DNA of 64,000 bases from Bacillus infantis (GCF_020171945.1 NZ_JAIVAP010000012.1:1-64000); one strand, 5' to 3'; numbered from the stretch's first letter, positions 15,249 through 24,060 are shown. Notes: generated from the letters alone by a model not told the origin. Numbers and translations are program-made.

Positions 15249-16463
15249 ATGGATGCATTGGATATATTAACAGAACTTGACCGTGTTATACCGCATTTCC
15301 AGGCCATATTCAGTGCTGATGAACATAAGGTTATCGGTTATGAGGTATTGGGAAGGTTTGCTGCTGGCGCTTCTGCCGAAAGCCTTGGCCCGTTTTTTCT
15401 GGATGACAGCATCCCAGAAGAATACAGGCTTGAAGTGGATAATGTGGTCCTAATGAAAGCACTTGACCATTTTGCCGGCAGGCAAGGGGAAGAACTCATT
15501 TTCATCAACCGGGACGCCGGTCTGCTTATGCACGATTCCGGAGAGCACTTCCTGCAGCTCCTTTTGCAATATCAGGATAAAGGCATCAGCACCGAAAGAA
15601 TTGTACTCGAGATTACTGAAAGAAATTACAAGGGAGATCTTGAACACCTCGACCACCTCCTTAATTATTACAGGACGTACGGCATCAAGATAGCCGTTGA
15701 CAATATGGGACATGACAGCAGCAGGCTTGACAGGATCGGCCAGCTTTCTCCTGATATCATAAAAGCAGACCTCAAGGGCCTCCGGTCAAATGCGTCAGCT
15801 GCTTCCTATCGCGATATTCTGTATTCTCTTTCCCTCCTGGCAAGAAGAATCGGGGCGACCCTCCTGTTTGAAAATATTGAAATGGTCTACCAGCTGCAAT
15901 TCGCCTGGAAAAATGGAGGAAGATACTATCAGGGATTTTATTTGGCCAAACCTCAGGCCGCTTTGATCGAAAAAGATTACCTGAAGGAAAAGCTGAAAAC
16001 AGAATTTCATCGTTTTATCCTCCATGAAACAAAGAAGCTGGAAAAGATCCATGCAGCTGCTGGAGAATTTCAAACTAAAATCCAGGAGCTTTTGTCCAAA
16101 TACAAAAAAATCCAGGATTATGAAGAGCTCCTGCTGGCATTGTCCGGGGAAATGGATGGAGTTGCTTTCAGGATGTACGTATGTGATATGGAAGGCTTCC
16201 AGCAGTCTCCGAATATCTTCAAAAAGGGTGAGGACTGGATCATCCAGCGGGAGTATCACAGGAAGAACTGGAGCTGGCGCCCATATTTCCTTGAAAATAT
16301 AGTAAGGATGAGAAATGACCAGAAAGGGATCCTGTCTGATCTGTACAGTGATATTGAAACAGGGGAAACCATCAGGACTTTTTCTTTCCCTTTACATTCG
16401 AAGGATTACCTTTTCATAGATATTGCTTATTCTTTTTTGTATGACCAGGAAGGCCTGCTATAA
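15249..16463 (+). CDS. ykuI: EAL-domain c-di-GMP receptor YkuI
   Basis: The 404-residue protein has an EAL domain (about 1-250) and a C-terminal PAS-like YkuI_C domain (about 260-400). The start at ATG 15249 has AAGGCGGGG upstream; the frame stays open for 73 codons before it without a better site. The signature is EVLGR instead of EALxR. The loop that is DDFGTG in active phosphodiesterases reads D-N-M-G-H-D here, so a metal ligand is altered. B. subtilis YkuI binds c-di-GMP but shows no hydrolysis, consistent with this. It is likely a cytoplasmic c-di-GMP effector; partner unknown. Confidence 0.88.
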   Translation: MDALDILTELDRVIPHFQAIFSADEHKVIGYEVLGRFAAGASAESLGPFFLDDSIPEEYRLEVDNVVLMKALDHFAGRQGEELIFINRDAGLLMHDSGEHFLQLLLQYQDKGISTERIVLEITERNYKGDLEHLDHLLNYYRTYGIKIAVDNMGHDSSRLDRIGQLSPDIIKADLKGLRSNASAASYRDILYSLSLLARRIGATLLFENIEMVYQLQFAWKNGGRYYQGFYLAKPQAALIEKDYLKEKLKTEFHRFILHETKKLEKIHAAAGEFQTKIQELLSKYKKIQDYEELLLALSGEMDGVAFRMYVCDMEGFQQSPNIFKKGEDWIIQREYHRKNWSWRPYFLENIVRMRNDQKGILSDLYSDIETGETIRTFSFPLHSKDYLFIDIAYSFLYDQEGLL

Positions 16464-16532
16464 GATTTTTCCTGTATAGTCCCTAAGGGTAAGTGGTACA
16501 TTAGGAATACTACTTTCCCGGGGGGAATTCTA

Positions 16533-16772
16533 ATGAGCGCTTTTATGACCATTCTTCTGATCATCGCTGCAGGCATCCTGCTGACCGGCCTATTTTATAC
16601 GATGTCCGTCGCACGAAATCAGAGAGCGGTGAAGGGAGATATGGATTCAAGTATTTCGCGGCTGGTGCAGGATCATCCATACATCCGCAATCCGGTCATA
16701 CTGACATATGCCATCTGCTTCATTCTTTTAGTCATCTTTATTGCCTACTATACAACTACAGTCAGCTGGTAG
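16533..16772 (+). CDS. Small two-TM membrane protein of unknown function
   Basis: The 79-residue protein has hydrophobic segments at about 4-24 and 55-75 separated by a charged loop (ARNQRAVKGDMDSS). The ATG follows a GGGGGG-containing ribosome site. It lies 69 nt after ykuI with no terminator between them, so it is probably co-transcribed with it. A terminator follows. No family recognised. Confidence 0.7.
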   Translation: MSAFMTILLIIAAGILLTGLFYTMSVARNQRAVKGDMDSSISRLVQDHPYIRNPVILTYAICFILLVIFIAYYTTTVSW

Positions 16773-16782
16773 CTGATAATTA

Positions 16783-16815
16783 GGGACTGCCGTTCAGGCA
16801 GTCTCTATTTTTTAT
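16783..16815 (+). terminator. Intrinsic terminator of the ykuI unit
   Basis: GGGACTGCC/GGCAGTCTC (one G-T pair) with a GTTCA loop and a TATTTTTTATTT tail. Confidence 0.85.
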
Positions 16816-16971
16816 TTCCAATATATGCACAGGTAAAATTCATGGAAAACTGTTAGTCCTTCCTCAATATCGGGTAATTTCTTTATTACATAAAAGAATT
16901 GGCACTAAAGATTTTTTCCGCTTTTTTAATTTGCCGGCTTATGACAAATAAATCAATGAGGAGGGAGATTT

Positions 16972-17628
16972 GTGTATATAAAATGGGCTAATATCCTGTT
17001 GGCCGCGGTAATCCTGGCCGTTATGCTGCCTATGGCAGGAGCAAAAGCTGCTGAAGACCATGTTCTGGAAAACAGGGGAGAGGTGCTGGAGTTCCTGGAA
17101 AGTGCTTTTGAGGCGCAGACATCTCTGAGTGAAGAGCCAAGATCACTGGAAGAAATAGAAGCTGTTCTTGACCCTTATTTTACAGACAGCTATGCAAGCC
17201 TTTTTCTGCAGGAGAACCTGTCTGAGGAAGGGGAAGGGAATATTATTTACGGAACTGACTTTGGTTTGTATTATATACCGTTCTTTGAGTTTACGGAGGA
17301 GACGAAAGTGATCATTGATTCTGAAAAAATTTTAGTATTTGAATATTTTCCTGGCATGAACGAAGGACCGGCTGCCTATCCAGGACATTATGAAGGAATC
17401 AGGATCGAAAAGACTGATTCAGGCTGGAAAGTGGCAGAATGGCTTTATGATGAGGCACCGAGGAATATATTATCAAGTGCTACTTCTGATTTAGTTTATA
17501 AAGGATACAATGACAGGGCCGGCTTCTCCAGGGAAGCAGACAACCTTAAACCGATGGCCGGGAGCGGCTTGCAGGTGCCCGGCCTTTCTCTGAACGGCGG
17601 TGAAGGGCTGCTGCTGATGGAGGCATAA
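16972..17628 (+). CDS. Secreted DUF3993-type protein
   Basis: The 218-residue protein starts at GTG after GAGGAGGGAG. A Sec signal peptide with an A-G-A-K-A-A cleavage region ends near residue 27. The mature part contains Y-F-T-D-S-Y-A-S-L-F, followed by a C-terminal W-K-V-A-E-W-L-Y-D segment resembling a cystatin/NTF2-like secreted fold. I associate it with DUF3993, a Bacillus family without known function. It is monocistronic and convergent with the glutaredoxin gene. Confidence 0.7.
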   Translation: MYIKWANILLAAVILAVMLPMAGAKAAEDHVLENRGEVLEFLESAFEAQTSLSEEPRSLEEIEAVLDPYFTDSYASLFLQENLSEEGEGNIIYGTDFGLYYIPFFEFTEETKVIIDSEKILVFEYFPGMNEGPAAYPGHYEGIRIEKTDSGWKVAEWLYDEAPRNILSSATSDLVYKGYNDRAGFSREADNLKPMAGSGLQVPGLSLNGGEGLLLMEA

Positions 17629-17632
17629 AGAA

Positions 17633-17657
17633 AAGAGCAGGCCTGCAGCCTGCCCTT
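17633..17657. terminator. Bidirectional terminator between the DUF3993 and glutaredoxin genes
   Basis: GAGCAGGC/GCCTGCCC stem with a CTGCA loop. The minus strand has TTTTCTTT after it, the plus strand TTTAA. Confidence 0.75.
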
Positions 17658-17660
17658 TAA

Positions 17661-17897
17661 CTAATCGATATTCAGCTCTGCTTTCAATTTTTCCAGGTCA
17701 AAACCAGTTATGACAGTTTGATCGATCACAAAGGTGGGGGTGGAGTAGGAATTATATCTTTTGGTTAATTCATCCCTGGCTTTCTTGTCCTTGCTGATAT
17801 CCTTCACCTCATATGCAAAGCCGTATTCGTGGAGGAATCGCTTGGAAATTTCGCATGGCGGGCAGTCTGGCTGGGAATATAGGATAATTTGTTTCAA
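17661..17897 (-). CDS. Glutaredoxin/NrdH-like redox protein
   Basis: The 78-residue protein has a thioredoxin fold with active site CPPC at 12-15 (SQPDCPPCEISKRFL) and the cis-proline in YSTPTFVID near 53. This is a compact glutaredoxin-like protein of the NrdH group that reduces disulfides using low-molecular thiols or thioredoxin reductase. CPPC is less common than CPYC or CVQC. Cytoplasmic. The start is uncomplicated (ATG with GGAGCAG upstream). The reducing partner is unknown. Confidence 0.85.
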   Translation of the reverse strand: MKQIILYSQPDCPPCEISKRFLHEYGFAYEVKDISKDKKARDELTKRYNSYSTPTFVIDQTVITGFDLEKLKAELNID

Positions 17898-17964
17898 TTG
17901 AATCTGCTCCTTTATTTACTTGCACATTGAATATAACATATTTTTATGAAAGCTATCCTGCCAT

Positions 17965-18936
17965 CTACCGAAGATTTCCCGTTTTTTTGTCCCTTTTTGC
18001 CAAATAGTCCGCGAGCCCCATCGCTGATACTTCTAAATCAAGTGACAGCAGGCTGTATATAGGATGGTCCTCCGCAATGCCCTTTTGGCTTAAATGGGCA
18101 GTTACCCTCTTTTTGAGGCGGGAGGCTATGAGGCCTGGTGCTTCATTAGATGATGAAGCGCTGTAAAATGATGTTTCAGCTTCTTCAATGAAGATTTCAA
18201 GCCAGCTTCTGACCTGGAAATAGGCTTCTGCAGGATTTCGCGATATGCCAAAATGTCCGAAGAAAAGGCAGTCCAGTTTTTTTGATTCATACAAAGAGAG
18301 GGAAGCCAGCATCTTCTCAGGACTGAATTGATTTGGCGAAGTAGAAGGCAAATAAAATTCAACGCCCTCCCTATAAAGCTGGGGGTAAAAGATGCCGGCA
18401 GTGTCGCCCGTAAACATCCCGTTTTCAGGGGGATAATAGACGCTGAAGTGATGGTTTGCATGGCCTGGAGTATCAAAAAAGGCTAGTGTGCATTTATCGC
18501 TCAGCTTCAGCTCACTTCCATCCTCCATTGCTTCGAGCCTGTCTGGCGGAACTGGGAGTATCGGGTCAAACAAAGCTTCAAATTGATTGCCATATACGGC
18601 TTTTGCTCCTGCAATCAGACGGGAAGGGTTTGCCAGATGTTTTGCTCCCTTTGGGTGTACGATCACTTTTGCTTGCGGGCATGATTTAAGCAAAAGTCCA
18701 GCCCCCCCGGCATGATCAAGATGAATATGCGTGAGGATGATATATTTTACATCTTCGGCTGAGAGGTTTAGTGCTTCAAGCCCGGCGAGGATTCTCGCAA
18801 CTGAAGGGCTTGCAGAGGTTTCAATGAGGGCGAGGCTGTCTTCAGCCAATATGTAAGTTCCTGTCCGCTCTTCCATATTCAGGTCGTAATCATCGACTAA
18901 AAAAAGTTTTTCGGCTAACTTTGCCGGCTTTTGCAA
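17965..18936 (-). CDS. MBL-fold metallohydrolase
   Basis: The protein has about 323 residues and the metallo-beta-lactamase motif HIHLDHAGG, followed by the GHANHHF, GDTAGIFYP and FGHFG segments that complete the binuclear metal site. The C-terminal third is helical. The family covers glyoxalase II-like and other hydrolases; substrate unknown. TTG 18936 is chosen because AAAAGGA lies 10 nt upstream (a GTG at 18945 is another option). ATG 18984 is in frame, but only promoter-like AT-rich sequence precedes it. Confidence 0.78.
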   Translation of the reverse strand: MQKPAKLAEKLFLVDDYDLNMEERTGTYILAEDSLALIETSASPSVARILAGLEALNLSAEDVKYIILTHIHLDHAGGAGLLLKSCPQAKVIVHPKGAKHLANPSRLIAGAKAVYGNQFEALFDPILPVPPDRLEAMEDGSELKLSDKCTLAFFDTPGHANHHFSVYYPPENGMFTGDTAGIFYPQLYREGVEFYLPSTSPNQFSPEKMLASLSLYESKKLDCLFFGHFGISRNPAEAYFQVRSWLEIFIEEAETSFYSASSSNEAPGLIASRLKKRVTAHLSQKGIAEDHPIYSLLSLDLEVSAMGLADYLAKRDKKTGNLR

Positions 18937-19176
18937 AAAAATCACGTCCTTTTCCGAAGCTTTTGCTTGTACAAAGCATGTCATTATTTTATGCTGTTAA
19001 TATTGGCATGTAAAGAATTACGGTTCGAATATTCTGATTTTAATTCTTTAGGATAGAAACATGCTGAAAGTGAAACCTAAGAGCAAGATGAAGGTTTGTA
19101 TGAAGGAAAAGGAACGGAGCTTTCCCGTTTGCAGGTTCGCCGGCTTAAGGATGGAGCAGCTCCGCCAATGCTGCCG

Positions 19177-19196
19177 ATTGGAATTATGTTTCCAAT
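19177..19196. promoter_or_regulatory. Operator-like palindrome upstream of ykuJ
   Basis: ATTGGAA-N6-TTCCAAT, 7-bp perfect arms, lies just upstream of a TATAAT at 19207-19212 and 60 nt before ykuJ. No regulator can be assigned. Confidence 0.4.
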
Positions 19197-19256
19197 GTCC
19201 TTCATATATAATGGCGGCATATATTTGATTTGGTTTTGTTCGAAAGGAGAGGGAGC

Positions 19257-19493
19257 ATGTCACAGCTTCAAGGTATATTAACACGTTTAAAGAATTTACA
19301 GGAACAGTCAAGCAGCGGGGAACCCGCCCAGCGTTTTTTTGAGGTGAATGGCGACAGAAAATGCCAGGTTACTTATCATCCAAAAACAGAGACATACGAG
19401 CTGGAAGTATATAACGACAAAGAAAAGCCAAAAAGATACCAGTTTGACAATATGGATATGATTACAATTGAAATCTTTGATCTCATCCAATAA
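19257..19493 (+). CDS. ykuJ: YkuJ (DUF1797) small protein
   Basis: The 78-residue protein starts at ATG 19257 after AAAGGAGAGGGAG. It matches YkuJ/DUF1797 of Bacillus: an N-terminal helix (LQGILTRLKNLQEQ) followed by a beta sheet (CQVTYHPKTETYELEVYND, YQFDNMDMITIEIFDL). The B. subtilis protein has a solved alpha/beta structure but no known function. It occupies the conserved place before cbpB and ccpC. A terminator separates it from the zinc-ribbon gene. Confidence 0.88.
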   Translation: MSQLQGILTRLKNLQEQSSSGEPAQRFFEVNGDRKCQVTYHPKTETYELEVYNDKEKPKRYQFDNMDMITIEIFDLIQ

Positions 19494-19505
19494 TGCAATC
19501 CCTTT

Positions 19506-19532
19506 AAAGGAACCGTCGAGGTTCCTTTTTTG
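19506..19532 (+). terminator. Intrinsic terminator of ykuJ
   Basis: AAAGGAACC/GGTTCCTTT with a GTCGA loop and six T. Confidence 0.88.
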
Positions 19533-19605
19533 CATTTTCCATGCCTATGCAATCAGGATAAACTTCGAAAATCAGCAAATCCTAAAGATAAAAAGGGGTG
19601 AAGCC

Positions 19606-19749
19606 ATGTTTCCGACAGTTGAATGCCCAAAATGCCATGATGAAGATAGCATGGAACGAGTATTAACAGCACAGTCCAACCAGAATGTTATTTATAGATG
19701 CCCAAAATGCCGTTTTACCGTAAAAGATATCCCCACCAGCAAAGGGTAA
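19606..19749 (+). CDS. Small zinc-ribbon protein
   Basis: The 47-residue protein starts at ATG 19606 after AAAAGGGGTG. It contains CPKCHDED and, 20 residues later, CPKCRFTV: two CxxC knuckles predicted to bind one zinc ion. It lies between ykuJ and cbpB. The role is unknown; an adaptor or transcription-related function is only a guess. Confidence 0.75.
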   Translation: MFPTVECPKCHDEDSMERVLTAQSNQNVIYRCPKCRFTVKDIPTSKG

Positions 19750-19816
19750 GAAGGCCAGCGCCGAAAAAATATGATAAAATGAAAAAGTAAACACTTTCAT
19801 TTGAGGAGTTTCGGCT

Positions 19817-20263
19817 ATGATAAGTCTTCACAGTGGTGAATATCTGGAAATAAGCATCAGGGACCTTATGATCCCTTCTGAAAGGGTAGCGCATGTACAG
19901 ATTGGCAATACCCTTGAACATGCTGTGCTGGTGCTGACAAAAAGCGGTTATACAGCCATTCCTGTACTGGATCCCCGCTATAAGCTCCACGGCCTCATAA
20001 GCACTCCTTCCATTATGGATTCGATCCTTGGGATCGAAAGGATCGAGTTTGAAATATTGGAGGAAAAACGCGTGGAGGAATGCATGAACCAAAACATTCC
20101 CCGCCTAAAAGCAGATTCGGATATGAAGCTGGCAATTGAGCTTTTGGTTGATCATCCCTTTGTTTGCATTGAAAATGATGACGGCTTCTTTGAGGGGATT
20201 TTAACAAGGAGAGCACTCCTTGACCGGCTGAATAAGCATGTACGCAGACTGAACAGGAAATGA
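19817..20263 (+). CDS. cbpB: c-di-AMP-binding CBS protein CbpB (YkuL/DarB)
   Basis: The 148-residue protein consists of two CBS motifs (about 14-70 and 85-143), with DLMIPSERVAHV, YTAIPVLDPRYKLHGLIST and DDGFFEGILTRRALLDRLNK. The Bacillus/Listeria orthologues (DarB, CbpB) bind c-di-AMP. In the free state they stimulate (p)ppGpp synthesis by Rel and, in B. subtilis, pyruvate carboxylase. It sits next to ccpC as in B. subtilis. Cytoplasmic dimer. The start follows GAGGAG. Confidence 0.92.
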   Translation: MISLHSGEYLEISIRDLMIPSERVAHVQIGNTLEHAVLVLTKSGYTAIPVLDPRYKLHGLISTPSIMDSILGIERIEFEILEEKRVEECMNQNIPRLKADSDMKLAIELLVDHPFVCIENDDGFFEGILTRRALLDRLNKHVRRLNRK

Positions 20264-20267
20264 TTTT

Positions 20268-20296
20268 AGCAGCTCCCTTTGGGGCTGTTTTTTATT
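20268..20296 (+). terminator. Intrinsic terminator of cbpB
   Basis: AGCAGCTCC/GGGGCTGTT hairpin with a short CTTT loop, followed by a T-tract. Confidence 0.8.
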
Positions 20297-20318
20297 TATG
20301 AAGAAGAATTTCGCTGTT

Positions 20319-21050
20319 TCATTGCAGCAGTCCTGCTGACAGCTGGATAATCAGGAGAATGGTAATGCCATGAAGCAATCTCTTCAGATAACTGGGGTTG
20401 ATTTTACCTGCTGCCCTGACAGCGAGATGGGCACCGAGCAGGGACCCTGTCAGCAGACAGAGGGAAGGCTCGATCTGGAAGCTGCCTGCTCCAAGATAGA
20501 CAGTGAACGACGCAAAGCAGCTGATGAATGTCTGGAATCGGCTGAAAGCCACTGCTCTGATATAGTGGAATCCTTTATTTAGAAAGGTATACATAAGGAG
20601 CGTTCCCTGGCCGGGCCCAAACAGTCCGTCATATGCCCCTATGAAATAGATGGATGGAAAAATTCGCGGTGTGATGCCTGTCTCACTGCCGGTTTCCTCC
20701 GGCTTCTTCAGCATCGTAATGACAAGGGCAAAAACCAGCAGGGAAACAGCAAGCATCGTCATGGCTTTTTCGGGGATGCTGTTAGCCAGGAGTGCCCCTG
20801 TGGCTCCTCCTGCAAGTCCGAAAGGCAAAGTTTGTATGCTGTCTTTCAAACTGATCTCCCTTTTCCGCAGCAAATAGATGAAGCTGGATAAAGAACTGAA
20901 GATATTCGAAAATTTAGCCGCCGCAACCGCACTGTGGACGGGTATGCCGAGCAGGAGCATGGAGGGCATTCCGATAAGTCCGCCGCTCCCGGCAAGTGTT
21001 CCGATAAAAGCAGACAAAAATCCTATAAGTATCAAAATCGTGGATTCCAC
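20319..21050 (-). CDS. TauE/SafE family sulfite/organosulfonate exporter-like protein
   Basis: The 243-residue membrane protein has about seven to eight TM segments. GSGGLIGMPSMLLLGIPVHSA is the first TauE/SafE half-repeat, and the second half contains YDGLFGPGQGTLLMY, typical of YfcA-like members. The family exports sulfite or sulfoacetate-type anions or is uncharacterised. It is divergent from ccpC, with a shared regulatory region of about 110 nt containing a CcpC-type dyad. Substrate not known. Confidence 0.82.
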   Translation of the reverse strand: MESTILILIGFLSAFIGTLAGSGGLIGMPSMLLLGIPVHSAVAAAKFSNIFSSLSSFIYLLRKREISLKDSIQTLPFGLAGGATGALLANSIPEKAMTMLAVSLLVFALVITMLKKPEETGSETGITPRIFPSIYFIGAYDGLFGPGQGTLLMYTFLNKGFHYIRAVAFSRFQTFISCFASFTVYLGAGSFQIEPSLCLLTGSLLGAHLAVRAAGKINPSYLKRLLHGITILLIIQLSAGLLQ

Positions 21051-21122
21051 TTCATCCCTCCTTCGTTTTCAGTGTATTCATTTCTTGCTCATTATGAAAA
21101 TCGAAAAAATTTAAGATATAAT

Positions 21123-21137
21123 ATAAGAAAAAGTTAT
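21123..21137. promoter_or_regulatory. CcpC box (ATAA-N7-TTAT) upstream of ccpC
   Basis: ATAA-GAAAAAG-TTAT is an exact match to the dyad bound by CcpC at citB and citZ in B. subtilis. It overlaps the 3' side of the -10 element TATAAT at 21117-21122 and precedes ccpC by 23 nt, fitting autoregulation. Confidence 0.7.
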
Positions 21138-21160
21138 CAAGCGAATAAGGGGAAGATTAC

Positions 21161-22045
21161 ATGTCAGCACTTTCTGAATTTCATCTATTATCGGTCCTGG
21201 CCCAGGAAATGAATATGAGAAAGGCGGCGGAACGGCTGTTTGTCTCTCAGCCGGCCCTGTCGCAAAGGCTGCAGTCGATTGAAAAAGAATGGGAGACCAA
21301 ATTGTTTGTGCGTTCTCAGAAGGGTCTTACCCTGACACCTGCCGGCGAACTGGTGATCAAGTTTGCCAATGATGTAATTGCCAGGGAAGAGAAGGTCAAG
21401 GAATCCATCGGTGCGCTTAACTCAGAGGTGCATGGGACTTTAAAGCTGGCAGTTGCTTCAATCGTCGGGCAGAACTGGCTTCCCCAGGTCCTGAAAAAGT
21501 ATATCAGCAGGTACCCGCAGGCCAAAATATCTCTTATGACAGGCTGGAGCAGCGAAATTTCCAAATCTCTGTATGAGGATCAGGTGCATATCGGCATCAT
21601 CCGCGGAACGCCGGACTGGAAGGGAGTCAAAATCCATCTCTTCAAGGACAGCCTCTACCTTGTTGACAAGGAAATCACCCGGCCGGAGCAGGTGCTTGAA
21701 ACAGACCGCCCATTCATCCAGTTCAAAAGCGACTCTAATTATTATCAGGAAATACAGGACTGGTGGATGAGGCAATTCAAGACTCCGCCTAAACGGACTG
21801 TTGTTGTGGATCAGATTGAAACATGCAAACAAATGGCCTTCAATGGCATCGGCTATGCCATCCTTCCTGCAATCACCCTTAATGGTGCAGAAAAGGATAT
21901 ATTTAAGATTCCTTTATTGGATGAGGACAATGAGCCGATTATGCGAGATACCTGGCTGCTGGGCTATGAATCTGCTTTCCAGCTGAAGCAGGTAAGGGCA
22001 TTTGCGGATTTGATAAAAGAGCATGTAGAAGAGGGGGGAAATTAG
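21161..22045 (+). CDS. ccpC: LysR-type regulator CcpC (catabolite control protein C)
   Basis: The 294-residue LysR protein has a winged helix at about 1-60 (LAQEMNMRKAAERLFVSQ, SQRLQSIEKEW) and a periplasmic-binding-like inducer domain at 90-290. CcpC represses citZ and citB, the first TCA-cycle genes, and responds to citrate. The position after cbpB and before dapH is that of B. subtilis ccpC. The start follows AAGGGGAAG. A CcpC-type dyad lies in its own promoter. Confidence 0.9.
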   Translation: MSALSEFHLLSVLAQEMNMRKAAERLFVSQPALSQRLQSIEKEWETKLFVRSQKGLTLTPAGELVIKFANDVIAREEKVKESIGALNSEVHGTLKLAVASIVGQNWLPQVLKKYISRYPQAKISLMTGWSSEISKSLYEDQVHIGIIRGTPDWKGVKIHLFKDSLYLVDKEITRPEQVLETDRPFIQFKSDSNYYQEIQDWWMRQFKTPPKRTVVVDQIETCKQMAFNGIGYAILPAITLNGAEKDIFKIPLLDEDNEPIMRDTWLLGYESAFQLKQVRAFADLIKEHVEEGGN

Positions 22046-22115
22046 GTTTTTTTCTTGTTTTCGGTGCTTTTGTTTGTTAAAGTAATGCTAGTTACATACA
22101 TAGGAGGCCTGACAC

Positions 22116-22826
22116 ATGAAAATGATGGACGCAAATGAGATTATTTCATTCATACAAAATAGCACAAAATCAACACCGGTTAAATTATACGTAAAGGGTG
22201 ATTTGGAAGGATTGGATTTCGGTCCGTCCGCTAAAACCTTCTTAACCGGCAATACAGCAGTGGTGTTTGGAGAGTGGGCTGAAATCAGCCAGGCGCTTGA
22301 AACAAATGCTTCACGCATTGAAGACTATGTTGTGGAAAATGACCGCCGCAATTCCGCTATCCCATTGCTTGATATGAAAAACATCAAGGCAAGGATCGAG
22401 CCGGGTGCCATCATCAGGGATCAGGTTGAAATCGGGGACAACGCTGTAATCATGATGGGTGCTTCCATCAATATCGGTGCTGTTGTCGGAGAAGGCACAA
22501 TGATCGATATGAATGTGGTCCTTGGCGGCCGTGCCACTGTCGGGAAGAACTGCCACATCGGAGCGGGCTCTGTTCTTGCAGGCGTCATCGAGCCGCCTTC
22601 AGCCAAGCCGGTTATCGTTGAAGATGACGTGGTCATCGGAGCAAATGCAGTCGTTCTTGAGGGCGTTACAGTAGGCAAGGGTGCTGTTGTTGCAGCAGGC
22701 GCCATTGTTATCGATGATGTTCCTCCATACACAGTTGTGGCTGGTACTCCGGCACGCGTCATCAAAGAAATTGACGAAAAGACAAAATCAAAGACTGAAA
22801 TCAAGCAGGAGCTTCGCCAGCTGTAA
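22116..22826 (+). CDS. dapH: Tetrahydrodipicolinate N-acetyltransferase DapH
   Basis: The 236-residue protein has an N-terminal DapH domain and a left-handed beta-helix of hexapeptide repeats (about 90-210; e.g. [19 protein letters not shown] and [19 protein letters not shown]). It transfers acetyl from acetyl-CoA to tetrahydrodipicolinate, the first committed step of the acetylase route to meso-diaminopimelate and lysine. AGGAGG lies 8 nt before the ATG. An attenuator-like hairpin separates it from dapL, with which it forms an operon. Cytoplasmic trimer in the family. Confidence 0.95.
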   Translation: MKMMDANEIISFIQNSTKSTPVKLYVKGDLEGLDFGPSAKTFLTGNTAVVFGEWAEISQALETNASRIEDYVVENDRRNSAIPLLDMKNIKARIEPGAIIRDQVEIGDNAVIMMGASINIGAVVGEGTMIDMNVVLGGRATVGKNCHIGAGSVLAGVIEPPSAKPVIVEDDVVIGANAVVLEGVTVGKGAVVAAGAIVIDDVPPYTVVAGTPARVIKEIDEKTKSKTEIKQELRQL

Positions 22827-22838
22827 AGGCAGGATAGA

Positions 22839-22876
22839 GGACCGTGCCTTCCAAAAGGGAGGCCGGTCCTTTTTTG
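22839..22876 (+). terminator. Hairpin/terminator between dapH and dapL
   Basis: GGACCG(TG)CCTTCC pairs with GGGAGG-CCGGTCC across AAAA and is followed by six T. Its position inside the dapH-dapL unit suggests partial termination. Confidence 0.7.
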
Positions 22877-22922
22877 TACCTTTACGAATGCAGGATTTTC
22901 ACCTTTAAAGGAGAGAGATCAC

Positions 22923-24044
22923 ATGAATCAGTTCATTCAGGTCAGAAGGGATCTGCATCAGATTCCGGAGCTGGGATATAAAGAGTTCAAAACACAGCAA
23001 TATCTGCTTGATTACCTGGGCACTCTTGACCAGACTAAAATGGAAATCAAAACGTGGAAAACAGGCATTTTTGTGAAACTGAACGGGACAATGCCGGGCA
23101 AGATGATCGGCTATAGAGCTGATATCGACGGCCTTCCGATCACTGAGGAAACTGGCTTTGAATTCTCATCCCGGCATGAGGGCCGCATGCATGCCTGCGG
23201 CCATGATTTCCACATGAGCATAGCACTTGGGCTCATTGCCCATTTTACCGGGAACCCCATCAAGGATGATCTTTTGTTTATTTTCCAGCCTGCTGAGGAG
23301 GGCCCTGGCGGTGCGGAGCCAATGCTGAAATCAGAGATTATGAAAGAGTGGCGCCCGGATATGATTACAGCACTCCATATCGCTCCAGAGTACCCGGCCG
23401 GTTCGGTTGCTTTGAAAGAAGGGCTTCTCTTTGCCAATACATCAGAGCTTTTTATCGATCTAAAGGGCAAAGGAGGGCATGCTGCGTATCCTCATAAAAC
23501 AAATGACATGATTGTGGCAGCATGTTCACTGGTAACCCAGCTTCAATCCATCATATCAAGAAATGTTGATCCTCTGGACGGTGCGGTCATTACGATCGGG
23601 AAAATTACCGGAGGGACTGTCCAGAATATCATTGCGGAGAAAGCAAGGCTTGAGGGGACAATCAGGACTCTTTCTGTGGAAGCGATGGGCAGGGTGAAGA
23701 AGAGGATTGAGGCACTGATCAAAGGAACTGAAGCCGGCTTTGAATGTGAAGCACATATAGATTATGGAGCCATGTATCACCAGGTATATAATGATGAGGT
23801 GCTTACAAGGGAGTTCATGGACTTTATGCGTACAGGGACAGAAGCAGAAGTGATTGAATGCAGGGAAGCGATGACAGGCGAGGACTTCGGCTATATGCTG
23901 AGCGAGATTCCAGGGTTCATGTTCTGGCTGGGTACAGATTCTGAATTCGGACTGCACCATTCCAAGCTGCAGCCAAAGGAAGAGGCAATCGAAAAAGCAA
24001 TCTCTTATATGACAGCCTACCTGGAGTATAAAGGTAATCAATGA
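22923..24044 (+). CDS. dapL: N-acetyldiaminopimelate deacetylase DapL
   Basis: The 373-residue M20/amidohydrolase enzyme has the di-metal motif [10 protein letters not shown] near 93-102, the acidic [11 protein letters not shown] near 127, and a catalytic C-terminal H in GLHHSKL. It removes acetate from N-acetyl-LL-diaminopimelate in the acetylase pathway. It is co-directional with and 96 nt after dapH. The Shine-Dalgarno site is AAAGGAGAGAG. The aminotransferase needed for the step between them (PatA) is encoded at 2943-4097. A strong terminator follows. Confidence 0.93.
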   Translation: MNQFIQVRRDLHQIPELGYKEFKTQQYLLDYLGTLDQTKMEIKTWKTGIFVKLNGTMPGKMIGYRADIDGLPITEETGFEFSSRHEGRMHACGHDFHMSIALGLIAHFTGNPIKDDLLFIFQPAEEGPGGAEPMLKSEIMKEWRPDMITALHIAPEYPAGSVALKEGLLFANTSELFIDLKGKGGHAAYPHKTNDMIVAACSLVTQLQSIISRNVDPLDGAVITIGKITGGTVQNIIAEKARLEGTIRTLSVEAMGRVKKRIEALIKGTEAGFECEAHIDYGAMYHQVYNDEVLTREFMDFMRTGTEAEVIECREAMTGEDFGYMLSEIPGFMFWLGTDSEFGLHHSKLQPKEEAIEKAISYMTAYLEYKGNQ

Positions 24045-24060
24045 AGATGGAAGAAAGATG

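Noticed and set aside
22046-22115. Lysine riboswitch or T-box before dapH
   Set aside because: The gap is only 70 nt and shows neither aptamer nor T-box sequence.
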